NCBI RefSeq assembly: GCF_024756275.1
Contig: NZ_JANUGQ010000003.1
Coordinates: forward strand, 186,001 to 250,000
Direction: 5' to 3'
Source: Streptomyces pyxinae
Lineage (GTDB): Bacteria; Actinomycetota; Actinomycetes; Streptomycetales; Streptomycetaceae
Length of the DNA: 64,000 nucleotides
Part shown: positions 1 through 10,518 of the stretch, one piece after another
Numbering within the stretch: the first letter of the stretch is position 1
Layout of the letters: the number at the start of each line of letters is the position of its first letter
The notes under the pieces: model-generated
Seen by the model: only the letters and a program-made list of their open reading frames with translations
Told to the model about the DNA's origin: nothing
Databases searched by the model: none
Program-made: the position numbers and the translations under genes

Positions 1-24
1 CAGCCCCAGTTCCGGCCGGGGGCC

Positions 25-122
25 GGTCCCGAAGACCCCCGGCTCCGCCCGAAACCGGTCCCGGGCATCCCCGGCTCCGGCCGGTACCAGACCCGGGTTC
101 TGGTCCCGGGCATCCCCGGCTC
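25..122. repeat. 21-bp direct repeats downstream of the sensor kinase
   Basis: GGTCCCGGGCATCCCCGGCT followed by C occurs exactly at 57-77 and 102-122. A diverged copy at 25-45 keeps about 17 of 21 positions. The copies sit in GC-rich noncoding DNA just past the stop of the sensor kinase. No gene is visible in 1-162. The function is unknown, and the repeat may be no more than slippage in GC-rich sequence. Confidence 0.6.
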
Positions 123-162
123 GGACCGGTTCCGGTCCCGGTCTGGCCCCGGGCGCCTCCGG

Positions 163-1989
163 CTACAGCGGGGCCTCCCAGATCACCGAGGTGCCGCCGC
201 CGTCCGGGCCGAGCCCCGGGCCGCACCGGCTGGCCCCGCCCAGTGACTCGGCGCGCCGGGCCAGATTCCGCAATCCGCTGCGCCGCCCGCCCGGAGGCAG
301 GCCGATGCCGTCGTCCGCGACCGTCAGCCGCACCCCGCGCGCCCCGCCGGGAAGATGGACCGTCGCGTCGACCACCACCTCGATGCGCTGGGCCCGTGCG
401 TGCCGGAAGGCGTTGGAGAGCGCCTCCCGCAACGCCGCGACCAGGTTCTTCCCGGTGAGTTCGCCCACGGTCGAGTCGATCGGCCCCAGGAAGCGGTGGG
501 CGGGCGTGAAGCCGAGCGGCACCGCCGCCGTGTTGACCTCCCGCAGCACCCGGGTGCGAAGTCCGGACGGTTCCTCCGTGGAGTCCTGCTGGAGGGCGTA
601 GATCGCGGTACGGATCTCCTGGATGGTGATGTCCAGTTCGTCCACGGCCTTGGCGACCCCGGCCCGGACGGCCGGCACGACCGAGCGGCGCTGGGCGCTC
701 TCCAGCATCATGCCGGTGGCGAACAACCGCTGGATCACCAGATCGTGCAGGTCACGGGCGATCCGGTCGCGGTCCTCGTAGACGGCGAGGCGCTCACGGT
801 CCCGCTGGGCCTCCGCCATCATCAGCGCCAGCGCGGCCTGGGCGGCGAACTGGCCGGCCAGGGTGCGCTCGGTCTCGCTGAACGCCGGGGCGCCGGGCGC
901 CCGGGGCACGGCGAGCGCGCCGAGCACCCGGCCCCCGCTCCGGAGCGGCAGCAGCAGACAGGGCCCGTACCGCCGCGCCAGCCCGGTGGTCATGCGCGGG
1001 TCGGTGGCCGCGTCCGCGATGAAGACCGTCTCCCCCGCCAGCAGCCGGGCCACGACCTCGCTCTCCGCCGGGGCGACCGTACCCAGCACGGAGGACGGCC
1101 GGTCGGCGGAGACGGCGACGATCTCGAGGCCGCCCCCGTCGGCGGGCAGCAGTACGATCCCGGCCGCCGCGTCGGCCAGCGCCCGGGCCTGTTCCGCGAC
1201 GACCGTCAGCGCCTCGTCGGCGTCCCCGCCGGAGAGCAGCGCCGTGGTCACCGCCGCCGAACCGTCGATCCACCGCTCGCGCCGGCGGGCGGCCTCGTGG
1301 AGCCGGGCGTTGCCGATCGCGATGCCCGCCTCGGTGGCCAGCACCCGCACCAGCTGCAGATCGTGCTCGGTGAACCCGGCGGCGGCCCCGGCCGGACCTC
1401 CGGCGCTGCCGACGTTCCCGGGGCCTCCGGTGTCTACGGTGGTCCCGGTGTTCCCGGCGCTTCCGGAGTTCACGGACCCTTCGGGGGCAGCGGCCCGCTT
1501 CTCCGCGAGGTAGAGATTGCCGAAGATCTCGTCCCGGACGCGGATGGGAACACCGAGAAAGGTCCTTATCGGGGGGTGGCCGGGCGGCAGGCCGGTGGCG
1601 CGCGGGTCGGCGGACAGGTCCCCGAGCCGGATCGGCCCGGGGTGCCGAATGAGGGCGCCCAGCAGTCCCGCCTGCCCGTCCGGGCGGCGGCCGATCGCCC
1701 GGACCACCTCGTCGGGCACCCCATGGGTGACGAAGTCCGACAGCCCCGCGCCGGACTCGTCCACCACCCCGATGGCCGCGTACCGGGCGCCGGCCAGCTC
1801 GGCGGCGGTCTCACAGATCCGGTCCAGGGTGGCGGACAGCTCCAGACCGGTGCCGATGGAGCGCATCGCCTCCAGCAACCGTGGCAGCCGCGCGGTCAGC
1901 TCGGGGGAGAGACCCCGGAGCGAGCGGGTGGCCCGCATCGCGGCGTCGAGCTGGTCTCCGGGGCCGGGAGCGGAGTCGGGGGCGGTCAT
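163..1989 (-). CDS. GAF-domain sensor histidine kinase (DevS/DosS type)
   Basis: This is a soluble two-component sensor of 608 residues. Two GAF-type regions (about 50-230 and 245-395) precede a HisKA_3 dimerisation domain whose motif RDLHDLVIQ places the phospho-accepting histidine near residue 414. A C-terminal HATPase follows, with an N-box around NAFRHA and the glycine-rich GIGLPPGG and GLRNL motifs. The layout is that of the DevS/DosS redox and gas sensors of actinobacteria; heme binding cannot be judged from sequence alone. A Gly/Ser/Thr-rich low-complexity insert (DNA about 1370-1500) interrupts the end of the first GAF region. The ATG overlaps the cydCD stop as ATGA, so translation is coupled to the bd-oxidase operon. 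No response regulator gene lies in the 162 bases that remain downstream. Confidence 0.88.
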   Translation of the reverse strand: MTAPDSAPGPGDQLDAAMRATRSLRGLSPELTARLPRLLEAMRSIGTGLELSATLDRICETAAELAGARYAAIGVVDESGAGLSDFVTHGVPDEVVRAIGRRPDGQAGLLGALIRHPGPIRLGDLSADPRATGLPPGHPPIRTFLGVPIRVRDEIFGNLYLAEKRAAAPEGSVNSGSAGNTGTTVDTGGPGNVGSAGGPAGAAAGFTEHDLQLVRVLATEAGIAIGNARLHEAARRRERWIDGSAAVTTALLSGGDADEALTVVAEQARALADAAAGIVLLPADGGGLEIVAVSADRPSSVLGTVAPAESEVVARLLAGETVFIADAATDPRMTTGLARRYGPCLLLPLRSGGRVLGALAVPRAPGAPAFSETERTLAGQFAAQAALALMMAEAQRDRERLAVYEDRDRIARDLHDLVIQRLFATGMMLESAQRRSVVPAVRAGVAKAVDELDITIQEIRTAIYALQQDSTEEPSGLRTRVLREVNTAAVPLGFTPAHRFLGPIDSTVGELTGKNLVAALREALSNAFRHARAQRIEVVVDATVHLPGGARGVRLTVADDGIGLPPGGRRSGLRNLARRAESLGGASRCGPGLGPDGGGTSVIWEAPL

Positions 1990-4900
1990 GCCTTGAGCGT
2001 AATAAGCGGCTTTTGCGAGGAAAAGCCGGCGTCTTCCGCGCGGCCCGGCACCGGCGCGCGGCCGGCCACCGGCTCCCGGTCCCGTCCGTGCACCCGGTCC
2101 TGCTCGCGTTCACGCGCCAGCATCCGGCGCAGCGGGCCCTCGGTCGCGGCGAGTTCGGCGTACGGACCGCGCTGCACCGTCCGGCCGCCGTCCAGGACGA
2201 TCACCTCGTCCACCGCGTCCAGGCCGTGCAGCCGGTGGGTGATCAGAACGGTGGTACGGCCCTCGGTGACCCTCAGCAGGTCCTCGGTGAGCGCGTCGGC
2301 GGTGGCCAGGTCCAGATGTTCGGCCGGCTCGTCCAGCACCAGCACAGGGAAGTCGGCCAGCAGCGCGCGGGCCAGCGCCAGCCGCTGGCGCTGGCCGCCG
2401 GAGAGCCGGGCGCCGTGCTCACCGACCAGGGTGTCCAGGCCGTCCGGGAGCGCCTCGGCCCACTCCGCCAGCCGGGCCCCGGCCAGCGCCCGGCGCAGCT
2501 CGCCGTCGGAGGCACCGGGCCGGGCGAGCCGCAGATTCTCCCGGATCGAGCTGTCGAAGATGTGGGCGTCCTGGGCGCAGAGCCCGGCCAGCCGCCGGAC
2601 GTCGTCCCCGTCGAGCGCGGTCGCGTCCGCCCCGCCGATCCGGTACGTCCCCGAGGCCGGGTCCAGGAACCGCAGCAACACCTGGGCGACGGTGGTCTTG
2701 CCGGATCCCGAGGGCCCGACCACGGCGACCCGCCGGCCGGGTTCGAGCCGCAGGCCGAAGCCGGCGAGGGCGTCCCGGTCCTGACCCGGGTAGCGGGCGG
2801 TGAGTCCGTGCAGCTCCAGCGGGAAGGCGCTCGCCGGGGCCGGGGACGGCCGCTCCGGTTCGCGCACCGGGACGGGCGCGTCCAGCACCTCGTACACCCG
2901 CTCGGCGCTGTGCCGCACCCGCTGCCGGTACTGGACGGCGAGCGGCAGCCCGGCGACCGCCTCGAACGCGGCGAGCGGGGTCAGCACGACCACCGCGAGC
3001 GACACCCCGGCGAGCCTCCCGTCGTGCACCGCCTGGGCGCCGACCAGCGCGGCGGCGGTGACGGTGAGTCCGGCGGCCAGTGCCGAGAGCCCGCCGCCCA
3101 GCGCGGTGGCGGCCGACTGCCGGGCGGCGATCCCGGTCAGTTCGGCGTCGGCCGCCCGGGTCCGGTCGATACGGCGGCCGAGAGCACCGGCCACGGTGAG
3201 TTCGGCGCAGCCGCGCAGCAGGTCGGCGGTGCGGACGGCGAGCCGGGACCGGGCGGGGGCGAGGCGGCGCTCGGCGCGGCGGGCCACCGCCCCGCTGACG
3301 CACGGCACGGCCACCCCGGCGACCAGCAGCCCGGCCGCCAGCACCGCGCCCGCCCCGGGCAGCAGCCAGGTGGTGAAGCCGACCGCGCCGGCGCCGACCA
3401 CCAGGGCGGTGCCGGCCGGCAGCAGCCAGCGGAGCCAGTAGTCCTGGAGGGCGTCCACGTCCGAGACCAGCCGGGCCAGCAGATCACCGCGCCGGGTGGT
3501 GCGCAGCCCGGCCGGGGCGATCCGCTCCAGGCCCCGGTAGACGGAGACCCGCAGGTCCGCGAGGAGCCGCAGCACGGCGTCATGGGCGACCAGCCGCTCG
3601 GCGTACCGGAAGACGGCCCGGCCGATGCCGAAAGCGCGGGTCGCGGTCACGGCGACCATCAGATAGAGGACGGGCGGCTGTTGGGAGGCCCGGGAGATCA
3701 GCCAGCCGGAGACCGCCATCAGTCCCACGGCCGAGCCGAGCGCCAGGCTCCCGAGCAGCAGGGCCAGTGCCAGCCGTCCGCGCAGCGCCCCGGCGCCGGC
3801 CCGGACCCGGGCCAGCACCCTGCCCGGCCGGCCGGCGCTCGTGGCCGCCCCGGGGCTCGGAGCCACGAACCCCGCATCCGCCGGGTCCGCTTCCCCCATA
3901 GGGTCTTTTGCCAGGTCCGCTTCTCCGGCCGCCGCATCCACCGCCGTGCCGCCCGGCATCCGGGCATCCGCGCCCGCACGTGTCTCCTCGGCGCCCGCCC
4001 CTGTCCCGGCCGTCGCCGTCAGCGCCGTACCCTCGGCCGCTTCCGACTCCGCAGCGCCGGACGACCGGAGCTCGACCACCCGGTCCGCGAGCGGGAGCAG
4101 GGCCGGGCGGTGGACGACCAGCAGCACGGTCCGGCCGGCCGCCAGCCGGCGCACCGCCGTCACCACCGCCGCCTCGGTCTCGCCGTCCAGCGCCGCCGTC
4201 GGCTCGTCCAGCAGCAGCACCGGCCGGTCCGCGAGAAACGCCCGGGCCAGCGCGAGACGCTGCCGCTGCCCCGCCGAGAGCCCGGTGCCGTCCTCGCCCA
4301 GGACCGTCGCGGTGCCGTCGGGCAGCGCGGCCACGAAGTCGGCACCCGCGTCCCGGAGCGCGGCCACCACCGCGCTGTCATCGGCGCCCGGCCGGGCGAG
4401 CCGGACGTTCTCCGCGATGGTGCCGGCGAAGAGGTACGGCCGCTGCGGCACCCAGGCGATGTGCTCCCGCCACCGCTCCACGTCCAGCTCCGCCAGGTCG
4501 GTGCCCCCGATCCGCACCCGGCCGCCGTCCGGCGCGGGAGCGGTGAAGCCGAGCACCACATCGAGCAGCGTCGATTTGCCGGCCCCGCTTGGTCCGGTCA
4601 GGGCGACCGTCTCCCCGGGCTCGACCACCAGGGAGGCCGCGTCCAGGGCCGGTTCGGTCCGTCCCGGATGGCGTACGGTCACCCGGTCCAGCTCGATGCG
4701 CACCGGCCCGTCCGGCAGCACCCTCGTACCGGAGGGCGCCCCGGCCGGGGTCTCCAGCACGGCGAAGATCTCCTCGGCGGCCGAGAGCCCCTCCGCCGCC
4801 GCGTGGTACTGCGCGCCGACCTGGCGCAGCGGCAGATACGCCTCCGGGGCGAGGATCAGAATGACCAGGCCGGTGGCGAGGTCGAGGTCGCCGTGGACCA

Positions 4901-5708
4901 GCCGCATACCGACGCCGACGGCCACCAGCGCCACCGAGAGGGTGGCCAGCAGTTCCAGCGCGAAGGAGGAGAGGAAGGCCAGCCGCAGCGTCCGCAGGGT
5001 GGCCCGGCGATACTCCGAGGTGATCGTGCGGATCGAGGCGGCCTGCGCCTTGGCGCGACCGAAGACCTTGAGGGTCGGCAGCCCCGCCACCACATCCAGG
5101 AAGTGACCGGAGAGCCGGGAGAGCAGCCGCCACTGACGGTCCATCCGGCTCTGGGTCGCCCAGCCGATCAGCACCATGAAGACGGGGATCAGCGGCAGTG
5201 TGCCCACGATGATCGCCGCCGAGATCCAGTCCTCGGTCACGATCCGGGCCAGCACCGCCACCGGGACCACCACCGCGAGCCCGAGCTGCGGCAGATAGCG
5301 GGCGAAGTAGTCGTCCAGCGCGTCCACGCCCCGGGTGGCGAGGGCGACCAGCGACCCGGTGCGCCGGCCGCTCAGCCAGCCGGGCCCGAGCGCCGCCGCC
5401 CGGGCGAGCAGCCGGCTCCGCAGCTCGGACTTGACCGCCGCGCTCGCCCGGTGGGCGGCCAGTTCGGTGAGCCAGGAGACCAGCCCCCGGCCCGCCGCCA
5501 CCAGGGCCAGCAGGGCGAGCGGCCGGCCCAGCTCGGCGGCGGCCGGCCCGTGCTGGAAGGCACCGGTCACCACCTCCGCGATCAGCATCGCCTGGACGAC
5601 GACCAGCACCGCCCCGGTAAGGCCCAGCAGTACCACCGCGGCGAGGAAGAGACGGGTGGCCCGGGCGTACCGGAGGAGCCGGGGGTCGATCGGTTTCACG
5701 TGAAACAT
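1986..5708 (-). CDS. cydCD: Fused CydD-CydC ABC exporter for cytochrome bd assembly
   Basis: One 1240-residue polypeptide holds two complete ABC half-transporters in the order membrane domain, ATPase, membrane domain, ATPase. The first Walker A is GPSGAGKST near residue 375 with signature LSAGQRQR; the second is GPSGSGKTT near residue 1000 with signature LSGGQRQR. CydD and CydC export reduced thiols (glutathione/cysteine in E. coli) needed for bd-oxidase maturation, and the fused form is usual in Streptomyces. An Ala/Glu/Gly-rich linker of about 100 residues joins the halves. The start codon is overlapped by a parS site, so the protein begins M-F-H-V-K-P. The gene lies 6 bp after cydB and overlaps the sensor kinase start by 4 bp. 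Confidence 0.95.
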   Translation of the reverse strand: MFHVKPIDPRLLRYARATRLFLAAVVLLGLTGAVLVVVQAMLIAEVVTGAFQHGPAAAELGRPLALLALVAAGRGLVSWLTELAAHRASAAVKSELRSRLLARAAALGPGWLSGRRTGSLVALATRGVDALDDYFARYLPQLGLAVVVPVAVLARIVTEDWISAAIIVGTLPLIPVFMVLIGWATQSRMDRQWRLLSRLSGHFLDVVAGLPTLKVFGRAKAQAASIRTITSEYRRATLRTLRLAFLSSFALELLATLSVALVAVGVGMRLVHGDLDLATGLVILILAPEAYLPLRQVGAQYHAAAEGLSAAEEIFAVLETPAGAPSGTRVLPDGPVRIELDRVTVRHPGRTEPALDAASLVVEPGETVALTGPSGAGKSTLLDVVLGFTAPAPDGGRVRIGGTDLAELDVERWREHIAWVPQRPYLFAGTIAENVRLARPGADDSAVVAALRDAGADFVAALPDGTATVLGEDGTGLSAGQRQRLALARAFLADRPVLLLDEPTAALDGETEAAVVTAVRRLAAGRTVLLVVHRPALLPLADRVVELRSSGAAESEAAEGTALTATAGTGAGAEETRAGADARMPGGTAVDAAAGEADLAKDPMGEADPADAGFVAPSPGAATSAGRPGRVLARVRAGAGALRGRLALALLLGSLALGSAVGLMAVSGWLISRASQQPPVLYLMVAVTATRAFGIGRAVFRYAERLVAHDAVLRLLADLRVSVYRGLERIAPAGLRTTRRGDLLARLVSDVDALQDYWLRWLLPAGTALVVGAGAVGFTTWLLPGAGAVLAAGLLVAGVAVPCVSGAVARRAERRLAPARSRLAVRTADLLRGCAELTVAGALGRRIDRTRAADAELTGIAARQSAATALGGGLSALAAGLTVTAAALVGAQAVHDGRLAGVSLAVVVLTPLAAFEAVAGLPLAVQYRQRVRHSAERVYEVLDAPVPVREPERPSPAPASAFPLELHGLTARYPGQDRDALAGFGLRLEPGRRVAVVGPSGSGKTTVAQVLLRFLDPASGTYRIGGADATALDGDDVRRLAGLCAQDAHIFDSSIRENLRLARPGASDGELRRALAGARLAEWAEALPDGLDTLVGEHGARLSGGQRQRLALARALLADFPVLVLDEPAEHLDLATADALTEDLLRVTEGRTTVLITHRLHGLDAVDEVIVLDGGRTVQRGPYAELAATEGPLRRMLAREREQDRVHGRDREPVAGRAPVPGRAEDAGFSSQKPLITLKA
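5693..5706. other. parS: parS centromere site 1 (over cydCD start)
   Basis: Exact GTTTCACGTGAAAC, the core bound by Streptomyces ParB. Its last base is the third base of the cydCD ATG on the minus strand, so codons 2-5 of cydCD are fixed by the site. It is the most origin-distal of the ten parS sites in the window. Confidence 0.95.
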
Positions 5709-5714
5709 CCCCCA

Positions 5715-6719
<1,005 letters not shown>

Positions 6720-6792
6720 GCCCTCAGCTCCCAGCTGCCCGAAGTTCCCTCGGCACTCTCAGTGCTCCCGGCGCCATCGGCGTCGTTGGCGT

Positions 6793-6819
6793 CATCAGTG
6801 CCATCAGTGCCATCAGTAC
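6793..6819. repeat. Three tandem 9-bp repeats at the cydA 3' end
   Basis: CATCAGTGC at 6793-6801 and 6802-6810 is followed by CATCAGTAC at 6811-6819. The third unit contains the cydA stop codon. The rest of the 93-bp cydA-cydB spacer is pyrimidine-rich and also repeats CAGT. Confidence 0.7.
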
Positions 6820-8330
6820 GAGAAGGCCATCGGCCGGTCGGCGCCCCGTTCCGGGTCCTTGTCGTGGCCGCCGATCCGGGTCGGCGGGTTGAGGTCGGAC
6901 TCGGTGAGTTCGGGCGGCCCGGCCTTGACGTACTTCACCAGCAGTCGCACCTCGATCACCGCGAGCACCGCGTAGAGCAGGGTGAAGACGATCATCGAGG
7001 TGAGCACCTCGGCCTGTGAGACACCGGGAGAGACCGCGTCCCGGGTGCGCAGCACCCCGTAGACCGCCCAGGGCTGGCGGCCCATCTCGGTGAAGATCCA
7101 GCCCCAGGAGTTGGCCAGCAGCGGGAAGCCCAGGGTCCAGAGCGCGGCCAGCCAGTAGAGCCGGGTGAACGTGTGGCTCAGCGGCGAGCGGAAGAGCACC
7201 AGGTGCGGCACCTCGTCCTCACCCGTGCGCAGCGCCTGCGGCAGCAGGAACTTCTTCCGGGTGAGCCAGAGACCGAGCAGGCCGAGCGAGAAGGACGCCA
7301 TGCCGAAGCCGATCATCCACCGGAAGCCCCAGTAGGCGACGGGGATGTTGGGCCGGTAGTCGCCCGGACCGAACTTCTCCTGGAGCGCCTTGTTGGTGTC
7401 GTTGATGCCGGGGACGTACGAGCTGAAGTCGTCGTTGGCGAGGAAGGACAGCACGCCCGGGACCTCGATGGCGACCTTGTTGTGGCCCTTGTCGACGTCC
7501 CCGTAGGCGAAGACGGAGAACGGCGCGGGTGCCTCGCCCTCCCAGAGCGCCTCGGCCGCGGCCATCTTCATCGGCTGCTGCTTGAACATGACCTTGCCCA
7601 GGAAGTCGCCGCTGATCGCGGTGAGCATGCCGGCGATCACCACGGTGACCAGCCCCAGCCGCAGCGAGGTCCGCATCACCGGGACGTGCTTCCGGCGGGC
7701 CAGGTGGAAGGCGGCGATCCCGACCATGAACGCGCCTCCGGTCAGGAAGGCGGCGGACAGGGTGTGGAAGGCCTGGGTGAGGGTGGTGTTCTGGGTGAGC
7801 ACCGCGAGGAAGTCGGTGAGCTCGGCGCGCCCGTTCTTCTCGTTGATCCGGTAGCCCACCGGGTGCTGCATCCAGGAGTTGGCGGCCAGGATGAAGTAGG
7901 CGGAGAGGACGGTGCCGATCGACACCATCCATATGCAGCCGAGGTGGATCTTCTTCGGCAGCTTGTCCCAGCCGAAGATCCACAGACCGATGAAGGTCGA
8001 CTCGAAGAAGAAGGCGATCAGCGCCTCGAAGGCGAGCGGCGCCCCGAAGACATCACCGACGAACCGCGAGTAGTCGGACCAGTTCATACCGAACTGGAAC
8101 TCCTGCACGATGCCCGTGACCACGCCCATCGCGATGTTGATGAGGAAGAGCTTTCCCCAGAACTTGGTCGCCCGGAGGTACTTCTCCTTCTCCGTCCGCA
8201 CCCAGGCGGTCTGGAGACCGGCGGTGAGGGCGGCAAGCGAGATGGTCAGGGGAACGAAGAGGAAGTGGTAGACGGTGGTGATACCGAACTGCCACCGCGC
8301 CAGCGTCTCCGGCGCCAGAGCCAGGTCCAC
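6813..8330 (-). CDS. cydA: Cytochrome bd oxidase subunit I
   Basis: Heme-bearing, quinol-oxidising subunit of the terminal bd oxidase, 505 residues with about nine membrane helices. Family hallmarks are visible: FGITTVYHFLFVPL near the N-terminus with the heme-ligand histidine region, the QFGMNW stretch, the FFFEST helix, and GWIFTEMGRQPW near residue 390. The periplasmic Q-loop is of the short type. It is the first gene of the operon cydA-cydB-cydCD-sensor kinase. A Rex-type operator lies about 185 bp upstream of the ATG, which fits induction under low oxygen or a high NADH/NAD+ ratio. Confidence 0.97.
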   Translation of the reverse strand: MDLALAPETLARWQFGITTVYHFLFVPLTISLAALTAGLQTAWVRTEKEKYLRATKFWGKLFLINIAMGVVTGIVQEFQFGMNWSDYSRFVGDVFGAPLAFEALIAFFFESTFIGLWIFGWDKLPKKIHLGCIWMVSIGTVLSAYFILAANSWMQHPVGYRINEKNGRAELTDFLAVLTQNTTLTQAFHTLSAAFLTGGAFMVGIAAFHLARRKHVPVMRTSLRLGLVTVVIAGMLTAISGDFLGKVMFKQQPMKMAAAEALWEGEAPAPFSVFAYGDVDKGHNKVAIEVPGVLSFLANDDFSSYVPGINDTNKALQEKFGPGDYRPNIPVAYWGFRWMIGFGMASFSLGLLGLWLTRKKFLLPQALRTGEDEVPHLVLFRSPLSHTFTRLYWLAALWTLGFPLLANSWGWIFTEMGRQPWAVYGVLRTRDAVSPGVSQAEVLTSMIVFTLLYAVLAVIEVRLLVKYVKAGPPELTESDLNPPTRIGGHDKDPERGADRPMAFSY

Positions 8331-8515
8331 GATCTGCTCCTAACGGCCTTGCCTCACGTACGGGCCGGGGCCCGCCGTCGTTCATCCGCCCTCACCCCGC
8401 TCGCCCGGCCACCGCCCGGTGGCTTGATCCAGCAGCCCCGGTCCGGTCCACCCGGTGCCGGGCGGCCGGTCCGATCCACCCATTCCGGATGATCACGGGC
8501 CAAGCCAGGCGCGCT

Positions 8516-8531
8516 TGTGAAAGCATTCACA
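8516..8531. promoter_or_regulatory. Rex operator (ROP) upstream of cydA
   Basis: TGTGAAAGCATTCACA is a perfect inverted repeat TGTGAA-N4-TTCACA and matches the Rex consensus TGTGAAC-N-TTCACA family. Rex represses cydABCD in S. coelicolor when NADH is low. A second TTCACA (8532-8537) follows at once. It makes a wider inverted repeat CTTGTGAA/TTCACAAG across 8514-8539, so a second binding register is possible. Confidence 0.9.
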
Positions 8532-8707
8532 TTCACAAGCAATTATGTACCACCTGATTTCCGTACCGGAAGCCGGGGGTGCCCTGTCCGGAAAATCAAC
8601 AACTTGTTGACCCATTGGGCCCTGGCGCTCGGCCTCCCCGCCCCTCTTCCGCCACGACGGCCGCCGGTGGCCGGCCGGGCCGCCGCCCGGGCGGCCCCCA
8701 CGACAGC

Positions 8708-8741
8708 GGCGCCCCCGTGAGCTGCTGCTCACGGGGGCGCC
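8708..8741 (-). terminator. Terminator of hisC
   Basis: Perfect 15-bp GC-rich stem (8708-8722 with 8727-8741) and a 4-base loop, starting 43 bp past the hisC stop. There is no U-tract, as is usual for Streptomyces. Confidence 0.8.
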
Positions 8742-8783
8742 GACCGGCCTGTCACCCGGGCGGAGGCACGGGCGCTCGTTCGC

Positions 8784-9884
8784 TCAGAGGTGCTCTTTGC
8801 GGAAGTTCTCGGCGGCCCGCAGGAAGAGGTCGTTGGCCTCGGTCTCCCCGATGGTGACCCGGACGCCCTCCCCGGGGAACGGCCGGACCACCACTCCCGC
8901 CCGCTCACAGGCGGCGGCGAAGTCCACGGTGCGCTCCCCCAGCCGCAGCCAGACGAAGTTGGCCTGGCTGTCGGGCACCGTCCAGCCCTGTCCGACCAGG
9001 CCCTCGTGCACCCGGGTGCGCTCACAGACCAGTGTCCCCACCCGGCCCCACAGCTCGTCCTCGGCGCGCAACGAGGCGACCGCCGCCTCCTGGGCGAGCT
9101 GGCTGACACCGAAGGGCACGGCCGTCTTGCGCAGGGCCGCCGCCACCGGTTCATGGCCGACCGCGAAGCCGACCCGCAGACCCGCCAGGCCGTACGCCTT
9201 GGAGAAGGTGCGCAGCACGGCCACGTTCGGGCGGTCGCGGTAGATCTCCAGGCCGTCCGGCACCTCGGGATCGCGGATGAACTCGCGGTACGCCTCGTCC
9301 AGCACCACCAGGACGTCCGACGGCACCCGGTCGAGGAAGCGCTCCAGCTCGGCGCGGCGGACCACGGTGCCGGTCGGGTTGTTGGGGTTGCAGACGAAGA
9401 TCAGCCGGGTCCGGTCGGTGATCGCGCCGGCCATGGCGTCCAGGTCGTGCACATCGCCCTCGGTGAGTGGCACCTGCACTGGGGTGGCACCGCTGATCCG
9501 GGTGATGATCGGGTACGCCTCGAAGGATCGCCAGGCGTAGATCACCTCGTCGCCCGGGCCCGAGGTGATCTGGAGCAGCGACTGCGCCACCCCGACCGAG
9601 CCGGTACCGGTCGCGAGATGCGTCATGGGGATCCCGAACCGCTCGGCCAGTTCGCTCATCAGGCCGGAACAGGCCATGTCCGGGTACCGGTTGAAGGACC
9701 CGGCCGCCGCGACCGCGCGCTCCATGACCCCCGGCAGCGGCGGGTAGGGGTTCTCATTGGAGGACAGCTTGTACGCGACCGGACCGTCGGCGGCGGCCGG
9801 CTTGCCCGGCTTGTAGGTGGGGATGCCGTCCAGTACGGCGCGCAGCCTCGGGCCCGTGCCGCCCGTCCCGTTCGTCTCGCTCAC
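8784..9884 (-). CDS. hisC: Histidinol-phosphate/aromatic aminotransferase
   Basis: PLP-dependent class I/II aminotransferase of 366 residues, a normal HisC length. It converts imidazole-acetol phosphate to histidinol phosphate, and members of this subgroup also act on aromatic amino acids (phenylalanine aminotransferase, Pat). The motifs [20 protein letters not shown] and [15 protein letters not shown] are present, with the Schiff-base lysine at K229. It stands alone, away from a his operon, which leans towards a second HisC/Pat paralogue rather than the pathway enzyme. A strong hairpin terminates it. Confidence 0.88.
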   Translation of the reverse strand: MSETNGTGGTGPRLRAVLDGIPTYKPGKPAAADGPVAYKLSSNENPYPPLPGVMERAVAAAGSFNRYPDMACSGLMSELAERFGIPMTHLATGTGSVGVAQSLLQITSGPGDEVIYAWRSFEAYPIITRISGATPVQVPLTEGDVHDLDAMAGAITDRTRLIFVCNPNNPTGTVVRRAELERFLDRVPSDVLVVLDEAYREFIRDPEVPDGLEIYRDRPNVAVLRTFSKAYGLAGLRVGFAVGHEPVAAALRKTAVPFGVSQLAQEAAVASLRAEDELWGRVGTLVCERTRVHEGLVGQGWTVPDSQANFVWLRLGERTVDFAAACERAGVVVRPFPGEGVRVTIGETEANDLFLRAAENFRKEHL

Positions 9885-10518
9885 AGTGGCCTCCTTGGCC
9901 GTCCGACCGCCCGATCGTCACATCCGACGAATGGCTGACTGAATGACGAATACTGCTCACCTTATGAGGATTCCGCGCTCCTGCGAATGGCCGGAGGCAA
10001 AGCGGCTGGTCCGAGGGGTGAGAACGGTCGAGCGGCAGGGACGGGGACCGTCGCACGGGGGCTGAAGCCGCCGTGCGGGCAGCGGGGCCCGCCCCGGGAG
10101 CGACACGGGGCCGCCGGGCCGGGCCGTAGCGCCGCCGGCCGGGTACGCGGACCGGGGGGACGCGGCTCAGGGGCGGCCCCACGGCGCGGCGCGGGCCTCG
10201 GGACCGTGGCCGTACTCCGGTGATACGGGGCGGTCCTGCGCCCATGGCGGAGCAAGGGGGGAGCACACGGCGACCTGGCGTGCGCCGGTGGCTCGCGCCG
10301 TGGCGCGCGTCCCCCGTAACGGTGAGTTGAGACCGCATCGATACATCGGCCATGCGGCAGGTTCATACGGAATGACAGCCGCCGACACCAGGTGCCGCCC
10401 GCCGATTACCTGCGAAAAATGAGCCGGCAAGGCTTTTCGATCTTGCAGAAACGTAACTGTCAACGCGTGCATATGCGTCCGACCGCGCCACCCGCGCTCG
10501 CCCTACTATCGGCTCGCC
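9885..10518. other. Divergent intergenic region hisC / LacI regulator
   Basis: 634 bp with no convincing gene. Near hisC, GACGAAT is repeated directly at 9926-9932 and 9945-9951 in a locally AT-richer patch that could hold the hisC promoter. The middle (about 9980-10320) is GC-rich and featureless to me. Near the regulator gene, GCAAG (10427-10431) and CTTGC (10442-10446) form an inverted repeat with a 10-bp gap, a weak operator candidate. Confidence 0.5.
10504..10509 (+). promoter_or_regulatory. Candidate -10 box of the LacI-type gene
   Basis: TACTAT lies 9 bp before the ATG at 10519, and I see no Shine-Dalgarno sequence. Transcription from this box would start at or next to the start codon, so a leaderless mRNA is likely. 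No clear -35 is seen. Confidence 0.4.

Larger units (their letters stand above)
8331..8783. other. Intergenic region between hisC and cydA
   Basis: 453 bp without a credible gene. It holds the Rex-type operator in an unusually AT-rich patch (about 8510-8610), where the cydA promoter should lie on the minus strand, and the hisC terminator at its right end. The small open frames here have no ribosome binding site or recognisable protein. Confidence 0.7.
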
